Origin: CBDDHT01 sp965228615
Lineage (GTDB): Bacteria; Pseudomonadota; Alphaproteobacteria; Rhizobiales; Methyloligellaceae
Reading direction: 5' to 3'
Length of the DNA stretch: 64,000 nucleotides
Assembly (NCBI GenBank): GCA_965228615.1
Contig: CBDDHT010000004.1
Coordinates: forward strand, 2,356,001 to 2,420,000
The notes below the pieces were generated by a model. The model did no database searches. It was not told where the DNA came from and saw only the letters and a list, made by a program, of their open reading frames with translations. This document shows positions 36,225 through 43,534 of the stretch, piece after piece; positions within the stretch are counted from its first letter, which is position 1, and each line of letters starts with the position of its first letter. The position numbers and the translations under genes are program-made.

Positions 36225-37040
36225 ATGGCGAAGGTTCTCGTCGTGACGTCCGGCAAAGGCGGCGTCGGCAAGACGACGTCTACGGCTGCAATTGGCGCAG
36301 CCTTGGCGCAATCCGGGCAGAAGGTTGTCGTAGTCGACTTCGACGTCGGACTCCGCAATTTGGACCTAATGCTCGGGGCTGAACGCCGGGTTGTCTATGA
36401 TTTGATTAATGTCATCCAGGGGAACGCCCGCCTCGCGCAGGCTCTGATCCGAGACAAACGGCTGGAGACCCTCTCGCTTCTGCCGGCATCGCAAACGCGG
36501 GACAAGGATGCGTTGACCGAGAGAGGTGTTGCGACCGTAATCCGTGAGTTGAAGAAGAAATTCGATTGGATCATCTGCGACAGTCCTGCCGGCATCGAAC
36601 GCGGTGCTGTTCTAGCCATGCGTCATGCAGACATTGCAGCAATTGTCACAAATCCTGAGATCTCATCGGTTCGAGACTCCGACCGCATTATCGGTTTGCT
36701 GGACGCAAAAACGATACGCGCAGAACGCGGCGACGCGGTCGAGAAGCATGTGTTGCTGACACGCTATGACGCCGTGCGCGCCGCAGATGGTGACATGCTG
36801 GACATTGAAGATGTTCTCGAAATCCTCTCCTTGCCGCTTCTCGGTATCGTGCCTGAAAGTCAGGAAGTTCTTCGGGCGTCGAACCTTGGAATACCTGTGA
36901 CGATCAGCAATGCAACGAGCCCGCCCGGACAGGCCTATCACGATGCCGCCAGACGCCTTGCCGGTGAAGCCGTGCCGATGCTGATTCCGGAGGTCAAGAA
37001 GAACTTCTTCGGGACGCTCTTCGGTGGGAAGGCTGCTTAA
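36225..37040 (+). CDS. minD: Septum-site-determining ATPase MinD
   Basis: The 271-residue ParA/MinD ATPase has a deviant Walker A KGGVGKTT (11-18), DFDVGLRNLDLMLG (switch I region) and a C-terminal amphipathic membrane-targeting helix with several lysines (EVKKNFFGTLFGGK). It recruits MinC to the membrane and oscillates with MinE. GGAGAGGAG precedes the ATG at 36225, which rules out the upstream GTG. It lies 90 bp after minC and overlaps minE by one base. Confidence 0.97.
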   Translation: MAKVLVVTSGKGGVGKTTSTAAIGAALAQSGQKVVVVDFDVGLRNLDLMLGAERRVVYDLINVIQGNARLAQALIRDKRLETLSLLPASQTRDKDALTERGVATVIRELKKKFDWIICDSPAGIERGAVLAMRHADIAAIVTNPEISSVRDSDRIIGLLDAKTIRAERGDAVEKHVLLTRYDAVRAADGDMLDIEDVLEILSLPLLGIVPESQEVLRASNLGIPVTISNATSPPGQAYHDAARRLAGEAVPMLIPEVKKNFFGTLFGGKAA

Positions 37041-37309
37041 TGATGCTGGGCTTGCTAAAACGACGAGGCTCTGCACCAGTTGCGCGTGAGCGGCTTCAGG
37101 TCTTGCTTGCCCATGAACGTGCTTTTGTGGGACAGGCCGATCTCGTCGCCATGTTGCGTGAAGAAATCCTCGAGGTGATCGTCAGGCATATCAAGGTCAA
37201 CCATATCTCAGTGGAACCCGACAAGATGCGGGTCCGGACCAATCACGGTGATGCCATATCGACGCTCAAGATCGATATTGAGATTCCTGGGCCGGATGAC
37301 GAGCCTTAG
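37040..37309 (+). CDS. minE: Cell division topological specificity factor MinE
   Basis: The 89-residue protein has the anti-MinCD helix region (ARERLQVLLAHERA, about 15-28) and a C-terminal dimerisation domain (LREEILEVIVRHIKVNHISVE, with RTNHGDAISTLKIDIEIP). It displaces MinC and stimulates MinD ATPase. The start overlaps the minD stop (TAATG), with a second ATG 3 bp on, so either may be used. It completes the minCDE operon. Confidence 0.96.
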   Translation: MMLGLLKRRGSAPVARERLQVLLAHERAFVGQADLVAMLREEILEVIVRHIKVNHISVEPDKMRVRTNHGDAISTLKIDIEIPGPDDEP

Positions 37310-37369
37310 GTCATGGGCTCATGAATGGCATAAGGTTCTGCGTCGTGGCATTGGCAGTGCGTCTTGCTT

Positions 37370-38788
37370 CTAAAACTCGGCACTTACCTTGACACGGAGG
37401 TTGCGCTCCACATCGGATGCCGGAGCAGGTTGATAGGTAAGCTTTTCACAATGAGACGGGAACGCAAGACGTTGCCTGGAAACAGGGCCCAGTTTCTTGA
37501 GCAGACCCTTAACATAGGTGCGGTACCTATAGTGCTGCACTTCCAGTCTATGACGTTCGCTGTCAACGTAGTTTACGCCGTGATCCAGCTTGGGTGTTGC
37601 CGATGCTTTGAGTGCACGAAACCAGTTTGCTGCCTTAGCGTTGACTTCACTGGCAACGATGAAACTGGTGACTAGTTGCGCCTGATAGTCAGCAAGCTGC
37701 CAAAAGCTGCCCTCTGCCGGTTGCAGCAATCCCAATGCAAAGAGGTTGTCGAACTTTCGGTGAAAGAGGTTGATAAACAGTCGCGAGTAGCCATTGCGAT
37801 CCACAAACAAGTTCCGATCCATAAACGGAACGCTCACTTGGTAACCGGTCGCCAGCACAATCAGATCGACCTCTCGCCGACTACCGTCTTTGAACTTCAC
37901 GCAATTACCGCACAGTCTCTCTATGTCGGGTTTTACATCAATGCGCCCAAGACCAAGATGGTTCAGATAGGCGGCTGCCGCCGATGGGTGGGCTTCGAAC
38001 AGCTTGTGGTCAGGTTTCGGCAATCCGTAGCGTTCATGTGGTCCGACAACGATCGAAAGAACCAGCCGGTAGAGCGCCCTGAGGACAGAGCGTGGCAAGG
38101 GCCATCGGGCCGTGAGATCGGTGATTACGTCGATGGGTCGACCAAAGATGAATTTCGGCAGAAAATGATAGCTGCGTCGCATGCTGTGGATAACGTCGGT
38201 CGCACAATGAGTTGCTTCCGCTGCAATGTCGCAACCTGAATTACCGGCGCCGACGACGAGCACCCTTTTGTCTTGAAGTTTTTCGGTCGTCTTCAAGTCA
38301 TGAGAATGGATAATCTCACCATCGAAGCTTCCTGGGTAATTCGGGTATTTGGGATCCCAATGATGGCCGTTTGCGACAACGACACCGTCATAATGGCGTG
38401 GTTGATCTTCATTCGCGATCATGACCCGCCAGCGCGAGCCCGTATGCTCTACCGAATCGACCGTTTGACCGAAGGAGATATGCTTATAGAGACCGAACTG
38501 CTGCGCATAGGCACGAAGATAGTCGTATGCCTGCTCCCGACTTAAAAACTGCGGATAGTCGGCCGGCATCGGGAAATCCGTATAGCGCGTCAGGCGTTTC
38601 GACGTATTGAGATGCGTGGGTTCGAAGACCGCATGTGGACTGTCCGGATTCCATATGCCGCCGACGTCGTGCTCGCTCTCAAAGCAATCAAACGGAATGC
38701 CACGTTCCTTGAACGCTTTTACGGCCGGAAGGCCACATGCACCGGCGCCAATAATACAATACCGCTTCGTTGATGGAGATTGATCCAT
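37370..38788 (-). CDS. Flavin-containing monooxygenase (FMO-like)
   Basis: The 472-residue enzyme has an FAD Rossmann motif GAGACG (14-19), the FMO fingerprint F155-x-G-x3-H161 (FDGEIIHSHDL), an NADPH motif GAGNSG (180-185) and LATGY near 326. It would insert oxygen at nitrogen, sulfur or a carbonyl, using NADPH and O2. The N-terminus fixes the start at 38788 with GGAGAGG in front; the longer frame overlaps the neighbour. It follows the 224-residue oxygenase after 11 bp, so it ends that operon. The substrate is not readable from sequence. Confidence 0.92.
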   Translation of the reverse strand: MDQSPSTKRYCIIGAGACGLPAVKAFKERGIPFDCFESEHDVGGIWNPDSPHAVFEPTHLNTSKRLTRYTDFPMPADYPQFLSREQAYDYLRAYAQQFGLYKHISFGQTVDSVEHTGSRWRVMIANEDQPRHYDGVVVANGHHWDPKYPNYPGSFDGEIIHSHDLKTTEKLQDKRVLVVGAGNSGCDIAAEATHCATDVIHSMRRSYHFLPKFIFGRPIDVITDLTARWPLPRSVLRALYRLVLSIVVGPHERYGLPKPDHKLFEAHPSAAAAYLNHLGLGRIDVKPDIERLCGNCVKFKDGSRREVDLIVLATGYQVSVPFMDRNLFVDRNGYSRLFINLFHRKFDNLFALGLLQPAEGSFWQLADYQAQLVTSFIVASEVNAKAANWFRALKASATPKLDHGVNYVDSERHRLEVQHYRYRTYVKGLLKKLGPVSRQRLAFPSHCEKLTYQPAPASDVERNLRVKVSAEF

Positions 38789-38799
38789 TACCTCTCCCT

Positions 38800-39474
38800 T
38801 TACGCGAGCTCGTCCGTATCGCGCCAATCCGACGCGACATAGTTTACGATGATTGATTTTCGCACGCCCTCAAACCGATGATGCCCGACGCCATGCCAAG
38901 TGTTATCGCCAGGAATAAAAATCACGCCCTTGTTCTTGCCGTAAGGCGCCGATCCGACATAGGCGTGATCGGGTGGCCCCTCGTGGAGGTCGGTACCAGT
39001 CAAACGCAGACGAGGGTCGCCGGATAGATAGATCAACATAGTGAACTTCTTCACTGGAATGTCGGTGTGCGGCTCAAGCCAGAATCCATCCGTGTCCTGG
39101 CAGTACTCAACTCTCAACCGGGTGTCGGTCAGATCCGTGCCTGTGACGTCCTCGATCGCGCTGATGACCTGCGGCGCCATAAATCCATCGACAAGCCGGC
39201 GAGCGACGATAAAGCTCTGCTGAACCTGCGGATTAAAAAAGATGCGCGTTGCGTTGTTCGTTTCGCGACGGCCATCGAATGTTGCTCCGTCGGGCGGCGG
39301 GAACGGCAGGCTGGCAATCGCCTCGCAGAATCCCTGCGGCAGGATTCCGTCCAATAGCCAATGATCGAAAGGTTGCCTTACATGCGCCCCAGCCCGAAGC
39401 GCGTCGGTGAAACTGCTCGCAACCGGATCGCAGGATTGCTGGCCGTCTGTAGCCAATGCCGCTGTTCTTGCCAT
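38800..39474 (-). CDS. 2-Oxoglutarate/Fe(II)-dependent oxygenase
   Basis: The 224-residue double-stranded beta-helix protein has the iron triad H136-x-D138 (EPHTDIPVKKFTMLIYL) and H194 (DNTWHGVGHHR), with R205 for the 2-oxoglutarate carboxylate. GAGGAG lies 7 bp before the ATG. It shares the layout of the neighbouring oxygenase at 39592-40209 but little sequence, so they are not recent duplicates. It is probably co-transcribed with the FMO. It could hydroxylate an amino acid, peptide or carrier-bound substrate. Confidence 0.88.
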   Translation of the reverse strand: MARTAALATDGQQSCDPVASSFTDALRAGAHVRQPFDHWLLDGILPQGFCEAIASLPFPPPDGATFDGRRETNNATRIFFNPQVQQSFIVARRLVDGFMAPQVISAIEDVTGTDLTDTRLRVEYCQDTDGFWLEPHTDIPVKKFTMLIYLSGDPRLRLTGTDLHEGPPDHAYVGSAPYGKNKGVIFIPGDNTWHGVGHHRFEGVRKSIIVNYVASDWRDTDELA

Positions 39475-39565
39475 TCCAGATCTCCTCTAGATCAACGGAT
39501 GCCCACTCGAGATTCGGTCAAACGACAAAGAGACGTATCCGCTCGACGGCGATGGGGCGATGCGC

Positions 39566-39595
39566 GTGCGTCCAAATGGGCGCTTACTGCTCTAT
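39566..39595. repeat. Diverged copy of the dispersed hairpin element
   Basis: About 22 of 30 positions match the half element at 5712-5741, including GTGCGTCCAA and TGCTCTA. As in the first copy, the TAG stop of the adjoining minus-strand gene is provided by the element. Confidence 0.5.
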
Positions 39596-40209
39596 GCAAA
39601 TGGATTGAGCCGTTTCACCGTCGCCGACATGCTGTGACGTGCTAGCTCACGCTCAAGTGCGGCTTCCGAAATCATCCAGTTGAACATCACATACTGGCGG
39701 GGACCGCGATAAGGTTCATGGCCATGCCAGGAATTATCGGACCTTAGGAAAGACACCAATGTGCCGCCATTGGGGGGGATCTCGGTAATGTACGCATTGA
39801 GATCGTCGGGCCCATGCAGCAATCGCAATCGTCCACCGCTTTCGTCCCAGATATCATTCAGGTAGAGCAGACAGGTCACAACTTTGGTTTCCGAATCCGT
39901 ATGGATTCGGCCATCCTTCTCTCGAGCCTGTCCGCGGACCGTGATCATCAACGGCTTGTCGGAGAGGCATACGCCATGCTTCTCCTCCATGATGTCTTCG
40001 AGTTCGAAGCTTCGAATATCGTCGATCAATCGCGCGAAAGCAGGGCCGTATGAGAGTTGGCTCAGTGGGAAGATCCCCGGCTTACGAATATCGGGAAAAT
40101 CTGCGCGAACCGCAGCCAGATCGACCGGGCTGAGAACGCCAGGCGTGGCGAAATACGGAAATGGCTCTCTCGTCGAAGGCGATTTGGCGATAACGTCGAA
40201 GTCAATCAC
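39592..40209 (-). CDS. 2-Oxoglutarate/Fe(II)-dependent oxygenase
   Basis: The 205-residue protein has the iron ligands H103-x-D105 (RIHTDSETKVVTCLLYLN) and H162 (DNSWHGHEPYRG), with R171 as the expected 2-oxoglutarate contact. The DNSWHGHEPY block resembles small prolyl-hydroxylase-like or cyanobactin-type oxygenases. The start is GTG at 40209, with AGGAG 9 bp upstream. An FNR-like box lies 67-78 bp in front. Its last codon is followed by a TAG from a dispersed hairpin repeat. The substrate is unknown. Confidence 0.88.
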   Translation of the reverse strand: MIDFDVIAKSPSTREPFPYFATPGVLSPVDLAAVRADFPDIRKPGIFPLSQLSYGPAFARLIDDIRSFELEDIMEEKHGVCLSDKPLMITVRGQAREKDGRIHTDSETKVVTCLLYLNDIWDESGGRLRLLHGPDDLNAYITEIPPNGGTLVSFLRSDNSWHGHEPYRGPRQYVMFNWMISEAALERELARHSMSATVKRLNPFA

Positions 40210-40275
40210 AACCGGTAGCTCCTGCTTCGGAATCCGATGAAGGGTTGAGCTTAGACCGACCGACAGCCGCCTATA

Positions 40276-40287
40276 TGATCCAGGTCA
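40276..40287. promoter_or_regulatory. FNR-like box upstream of the first oxygenase
   Basis: TGATCCAGGTCA differs by one base from TGATCCAGATCA, the core of the palindrome upstream of the acyl carrier protein gene. Its centre is 72 bp before the oxygenase start. A shared regulator, most simply the Fnr-type protein encoded next to it, is inferred. Confidence 0.6.
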
Positions 40288-40354
40288 CAAACGGTGATTT
40301 CTTTGGGTTTTTGGGCATGCGATCAGCCGTCTCAGAGGCAATCCGCGGAAGGAG

Positions 40355-41077
40355 CTATCCTGCGGCCAGCGAGAGTGCCTCGAGGTCGACGACCGAAAAA
40401 CGCCGCCGACCCAGTTTGGTGATCAGGCCCTGTTTCTGGAGCGCCGTAATCTGTCGGCAGACAGTTTCGTAGGTCATACCGAGAAAGTCCGCGATCTCAT
40501 CGCGCCTCAGATGCAGCTCAAGGGTCTTGCGTTCCGCTCCTAAGGACTGATCTTTGGCCGTTGCAGTCGTTCTGCTCGCCAAGATCAGAAAAAGGCTGGC
40601 GACTCGCTCTTCGGCTGTCTTTCGGCCCAACAAGACCATCCATTCTCTGGCCGAGTCCAATTCGTCCAGCGTCTGCTCGAGGAGGCGCTGCTTGAGATCC
40701 GGGAACTCTTCCAGCATATGCTCGAAGCGGTCTCTCGGAAAACAACATAGCTCGACCTGCGTCGCCGCTTCCGCAAAGAACGGATTTGTCCGCCCGTATA
40801 CCCGACCAAGGCAATCGGGAGGCATCAGCAGGCCAACCATCTGTTGACGTCCATCGAACAGGATTTTCGTGACCTTCACGACACCGGTGAACACTGCCGA
40901 GAAGAATTCGCTTCGTTCGTCGCTCAAGAATATACGCTCGCCGGGTTGGAACGCGCGAAGATTCGCGATGCTCCTGAAGCGCGCGAGTTCTTCGCTCGTC
41001 AGTGCATTGCAGAGTCCCGAGTGGCGGACCGGACAGGTCCCGCAACGTCCCAGCCCTTGGATCACCTCAGCGTCCAT
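40355..41077 (-). CDS. Crp/Fnr-family oxygen-responsive regulator (FnrL/FnrN-like)
   Basis: The 240-residue protein has N-terminal cysteines C12-x2-C15-x7-C23 and C111/C112 in the cyclic-nucleotide-binding fold, matching the [4Fe-4S] ligand pattern of FnrL-type oxygen sensors. The C-terminal helix-turn-helix (about 190-215) reads EIADFLGMTYETVCRQI: the recognition helix has E and R as in FNR but C where FNR has S. AAGG precedes the ATG at 41077. Expected sites are close to TTGAT-N4-ATCAA, and two TGAT-N4 boxes lie in the same cluster. Confidence 0.9.
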   Translation of the reverse strand: MDAEVIQGLGRCGTCPVRHSGLCNALTSEELARFRSIANLRAFQPGERIFLSDERSEFFSAVFTGVVKVTKILFDGRQQMVGLLMPPDCLGRVYGRTNPFFAEAATQVELCCFPRDRFEHMLEEFPDLKQRLLEQTLDELDSAREWMVLLGRKTAEERVASLFLILASRTTATAKDQSLGAERKTLELHLRRDEIADFLGMTYETVCRQITALQKQGLITKLGRRRFSVVDLEALSLAAG

Positions 41078-41174
41078 CGTCGCCCTTCGCAGTCCTAAAC
41101 GCGATGTGCCGGACCAACTTCTTTTCCAGCGAAGCAATCATACGACCATCGTGTGCCTCCGCGCATCGCATTGT

Positions 41175-41199
41175 GTCAATTGCGTCGAGGCGAATTGAC
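41175..41199. promoter_or_regulatory. Inverted repeat upstream of the Fnr-type regulator
   Basis: Perfect 7-bp arms GTCAATT and AATTGAC are separated by 11 bp, about 98-122 bp before the regulator's start. The arms lack TGAT, so this is probably not an FNR site. It may bind another regulator or be a remnant of a terminator after the CDGSH gene. Confidence 0.4.
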
Positions 41200-41253
41200 G
41201 CGGCACCCAAATTCCTGGCGCGCTATTGTGTTGCACCCTTGGCACCGATCCAA

Positions 41254-41496
41254 TCAGAGAATGTTGTGAGTCCCATCGCAAAAGGGCGGGTCATCTGTTT
41301 CCTTGCAGCCGCAGAGGATTGCCGCCTCACTCTTTTCAGCGATCATCTCGAGCGGCTCAATACCAGTTCCCTCGTGCGACATGTCACAGAAAGGCTGGTT
41401 CTTGCTTCGGCCACAGCGGCACCATTTGTAAGTTTCTCCCTGAGTCAGTTCGACCTGGTAGGGACTCAGTTGTGCAGCAACTGTCTCCGCCGACAT
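41254..41496 (-). CDS. Double CDGSH iron-sulfur domain protein
   Basis: The 80-residue protein has two [2Fe-2S] CDGSH motifs: C26-x-C28-x8-C37-D-x2-H41 and C62-x-C64-x8-C73-D-x2-H77, as in the CISD3/MiNT class. The ATG at 41496 is preceded by GGAG at 6 bp, removing the longer N-terminus. Such proteins carry redox-active, acid-labile clusters and act in electron or cluster transfer. It lies 80 bp after the P450 gene. It may support that enzyme's redox supply or sense oxidants, as no ferredoxin gene is nearby. Confidence 0.9.
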   Translation of the reverse strand: MSAETVAAQLSPYQVELTQGETYKWCRCGRSKNQPFCDMSHEGTGIEPLEMIAEKSEAAILCGCKETDDPPFCDGTHNIL

Positions 41497-41576
41497 ACGA
41501 TTCTCCTCACTGACTGTTCTTGGCATGACAGATTTGGCTCATCCAAAAAGCCATCTTGGGGGGCGTGGCCGAGCTC

Positions 41577-42935
41577 TCAAGCGCGCGCATGCAGGCGGAA
41601 TGGCAAGCCGCCTTTTGGTGTGAGCATGGCTGTCGCATTGATCGGTGCCGGCACCTCGCCGCAATAGTCCACATCGAATCTGCGCAGCAGCATTGTCAGC
41701 GCCAGGACGATTTCCAATTGGGCCAGTTGGCCCCCGAGACAGAACCGCTTGCCGCCACCGAATGGAAGAAAACTGTATTTGAGACGTTTCTGCATGCATC
41801 CGGGCTCGAACCGTTCGGGACGGAACTCTTCAGGATCGCTCCAATATTCCGGATTGTGATGAACCACATAGGGCGACAGTACGATCCGGTCCCCAGGTTC
41901 GACCTGGTGACCGGCAATCTCGTCGGATTCCGTCGCTGTCCGGATGAGCGCCCAAGCTGGAGGGAATAGGCGTAGTGTCTCCAGCATAACGGAGCGCGTA
42001 TAGGTCAGCTTCTGAACATCGTCCCATGACGGATCCCGGTCGCCATAGACTTCCATCCCTTCTCGGCGAATCATTTCGGTCACATCCGGATGCTGCGACA
42101 GGAGATAGAAGACCCATCCTAAAGTCAGCGCCGTCGTCTCGGTGCCGGCCCAAAGGTATTGCTTCATCTCATCGAGCACCTGCTGGTGATCGAATTCGGG
42201 AGCCGAGGTATCTCTTTCGGCCGCTTGGAGCATCAACAGAAGGGTCTTATCGCGGTCCTGCAATGGAGCTGCGCCTATGACGGCCTCGGGAAGCGAAAGC
42301 CAGGCGCCGATTGCCTGTGCAGCCTCTTCGTTATCGGTCACTTCGGTCAGCCCGCCCGCAACCTTCTTCAAGCGAATGGATTTGTGGTTTTCAACATCGG
42401 TATAGGCTTTGACAGCACCGAACACGGCTTCCGGATTGAATGGCATATCGCGGTCGAAGAGCGCCCGGCACACCATATCCGCCGCCAGGCACCATGTCTG
42501 CTCCACCATTTCGACTGTCTCTCCGCTATCTGCATAGCGGGCCCATTCGTCGGCGCGCAGATGAATGCTCTGTCGCAAATGCGGCAGATAATCTTCATAG
42601 ACCTTCGGATGGAAGAGTGGCTGCTGCGGCTTGCGGAGCTTCTGCCACAGCGTACCATCGACAGTGATCATCGCGTTGCCGAAAATCGGTTTCAGGCCCT
42701 CGAAATATTTGACATAGCTGTCGACCTTCTCGACGAGGACGCGGCGGATATGACCGATGTCGCTCAAGAAGAGCATTTTTTCCGATCCGACATTGATCGG
42801 GATACAGCCGCCATAGCGCTCATTCATCCGCATCAGCACGTCCATGGGGTCCTTGGCGTTCACGAAAGGCGAGATCTTGAACCAGATGCTCTGCTCTTCG
42901 CCAAGAGTCTGGGCATAGGCGTGTGCGTCGGTCAT
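41577..42935 (-). CDS. Cytochrome P450
   Basis: The 452-residue P450 has the I-helix motif AGTETT (263-268), ExxR at E319-R322 (ETLR), a PERF block (FRPERFEP) and the haem loop FGGGKRFCLGG with ligand C399. There is no membrane anchor, so it is soluble. AAGGA lies 7 bp before the ATG. It follows the acyl carrier protein by 62 bp on the same strand, which suggests that its substrate is carrier-bound, as with P450 BioI or peptide beta-hydroxylases. No ferredoxin or ferredoxin reductase is encoded in the neighbourhood. Confidence 0.95.
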   Translation of the reverse strand: MTDAHAYAQTLGEEQSIWFKISPFVNAKDPMDVLMRMNERYGGCIPINVGSEKMLFLSDIGHIRRVLVEKVDSYVKYFEGLKPIFGNAMITVDGTLWQKLRKPQQPLFHPKVYEDYLPHLRQSIHLRADEWARYADSGETVEMVEQTWCLAADMVCRALFDRDMPFNPEAVFGAVKAYTDVENHKSIRLKKVAGGLTEVTDNEEAAQAIGAWLSLPEAVIGAAPLQDRDKTLLLMLQAAERDTSAPEFDHQQVLDEMKQYLWAGTETTALTLGWVFYLLSQHPDVTEMIRREGMEVYGDRDPSWDDVQKLTYTRSVMLETLRLFPPAWALIRTATESDEIAGHQVEPGDRIVLSPYVVHHNPEYWSDPEEFRPERFEPGCMQKRLKYSFLPFGGGKRFCLGGQLAQLEIVLALTMLLRRFDVDYCGEVPAPINATAMLTPKGGLPFRLHARA

Positions 42936-42997
42936 TCTGAAGTCCTTGTTTCAACTATTGAGCTGATTGATTGAATTCGGCCGCACCTGCAAAACTG

Positions 42998-43258
42998 TCA
43001 GGCGGCAGCCGCAGGCGCATCGAGTACCGCCTTTACGGCTTCGACGACCGAACCAACCGTACTGAAATCTTCAATACCGTCATTGGCTGTGTAGGGAAGC
43101 TCGATTCCGAATTCGTCTTCGATGTCGAATGCAATCACCGCTATATCGAGCGACTCGAGACCGAGTTCACCGAGTGGTGTTTCCAACGCCAAGGCTGCCG
43201 GCGCCGACGACATGTTGCTCTTCAAGATTTCGATAATTTTCGCGGCAACGTCATCCAT
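42998..43258 (-). CDS. Acyl carrier protein (second-type, pathway-specific)
   Basis: The 86-residue acidic helical protein has the phosphopantetheine attachment serine S36 in LGLESLDIA. It ends in an Ala-rich tail. It differs from housekeeping AcpP, which carries GADSLD. GGGAG is 6 bp before the ATG. It is the first gene of the P450 operon and lies 80 bp from a 24-bp palindrome. It could tether a fatty acid or amino acid for oxidation by the P450 or oxygenases. No ketosynthase or adenylation enzyme is present to load it, so loading must come from elsewhere. Confidence 0.9.
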   Translation of the reverse strand: MDDVAAKIIEILKSNMSSAPAALALETPLGELGLESLDIAVIAFDIEDEFGIELPYTANDGIEDFSTVGSVVEAVKAVLDAPAAAA

Positions 43259-43337
43259 CTCTCACTCCCAAAGCGGCGACATCGACTCAAAGGGCCGAAA
43301 TCAATTGCGTTCTCCCGTATGGCAGCCCCGCCGGACC

Positions 43338-43361
43338 CAAATCTGATCCAGATCAGATTTG
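43338..43361. promoter_or_regulatory. 24-bp palindromic FNR-like operator between ACP and caspase genes
   Basis: Perfect 11-bp arms CAAATCTGATC and GATCAGATTTG flank a 2-bp CA. The core CTGATCCAGATCAG fits TGAT-N4-ATCA. Its centre is 91 bp before the ACP gene and about 185 bp before the divergent caspase gene, so it could control either. A one-base variant of the core lies at 40276. Confidence 0.75.
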
Positions 43362-43534
43362 CGGAGAATTCACACCTCGGCGGGAAAGATTGGTTTCGGG
43401 TCGAAATTTCACGCACGACGACCACCTGAACTGAAGATTCAGCGGAAATTTCCTCGAAAACGAGCGTGTGAACCTTTTGCGGCACCAGCTCGACTAACCC
43501 TGTGGTGACAACCATCGAAACAGGGAGAGTCATG

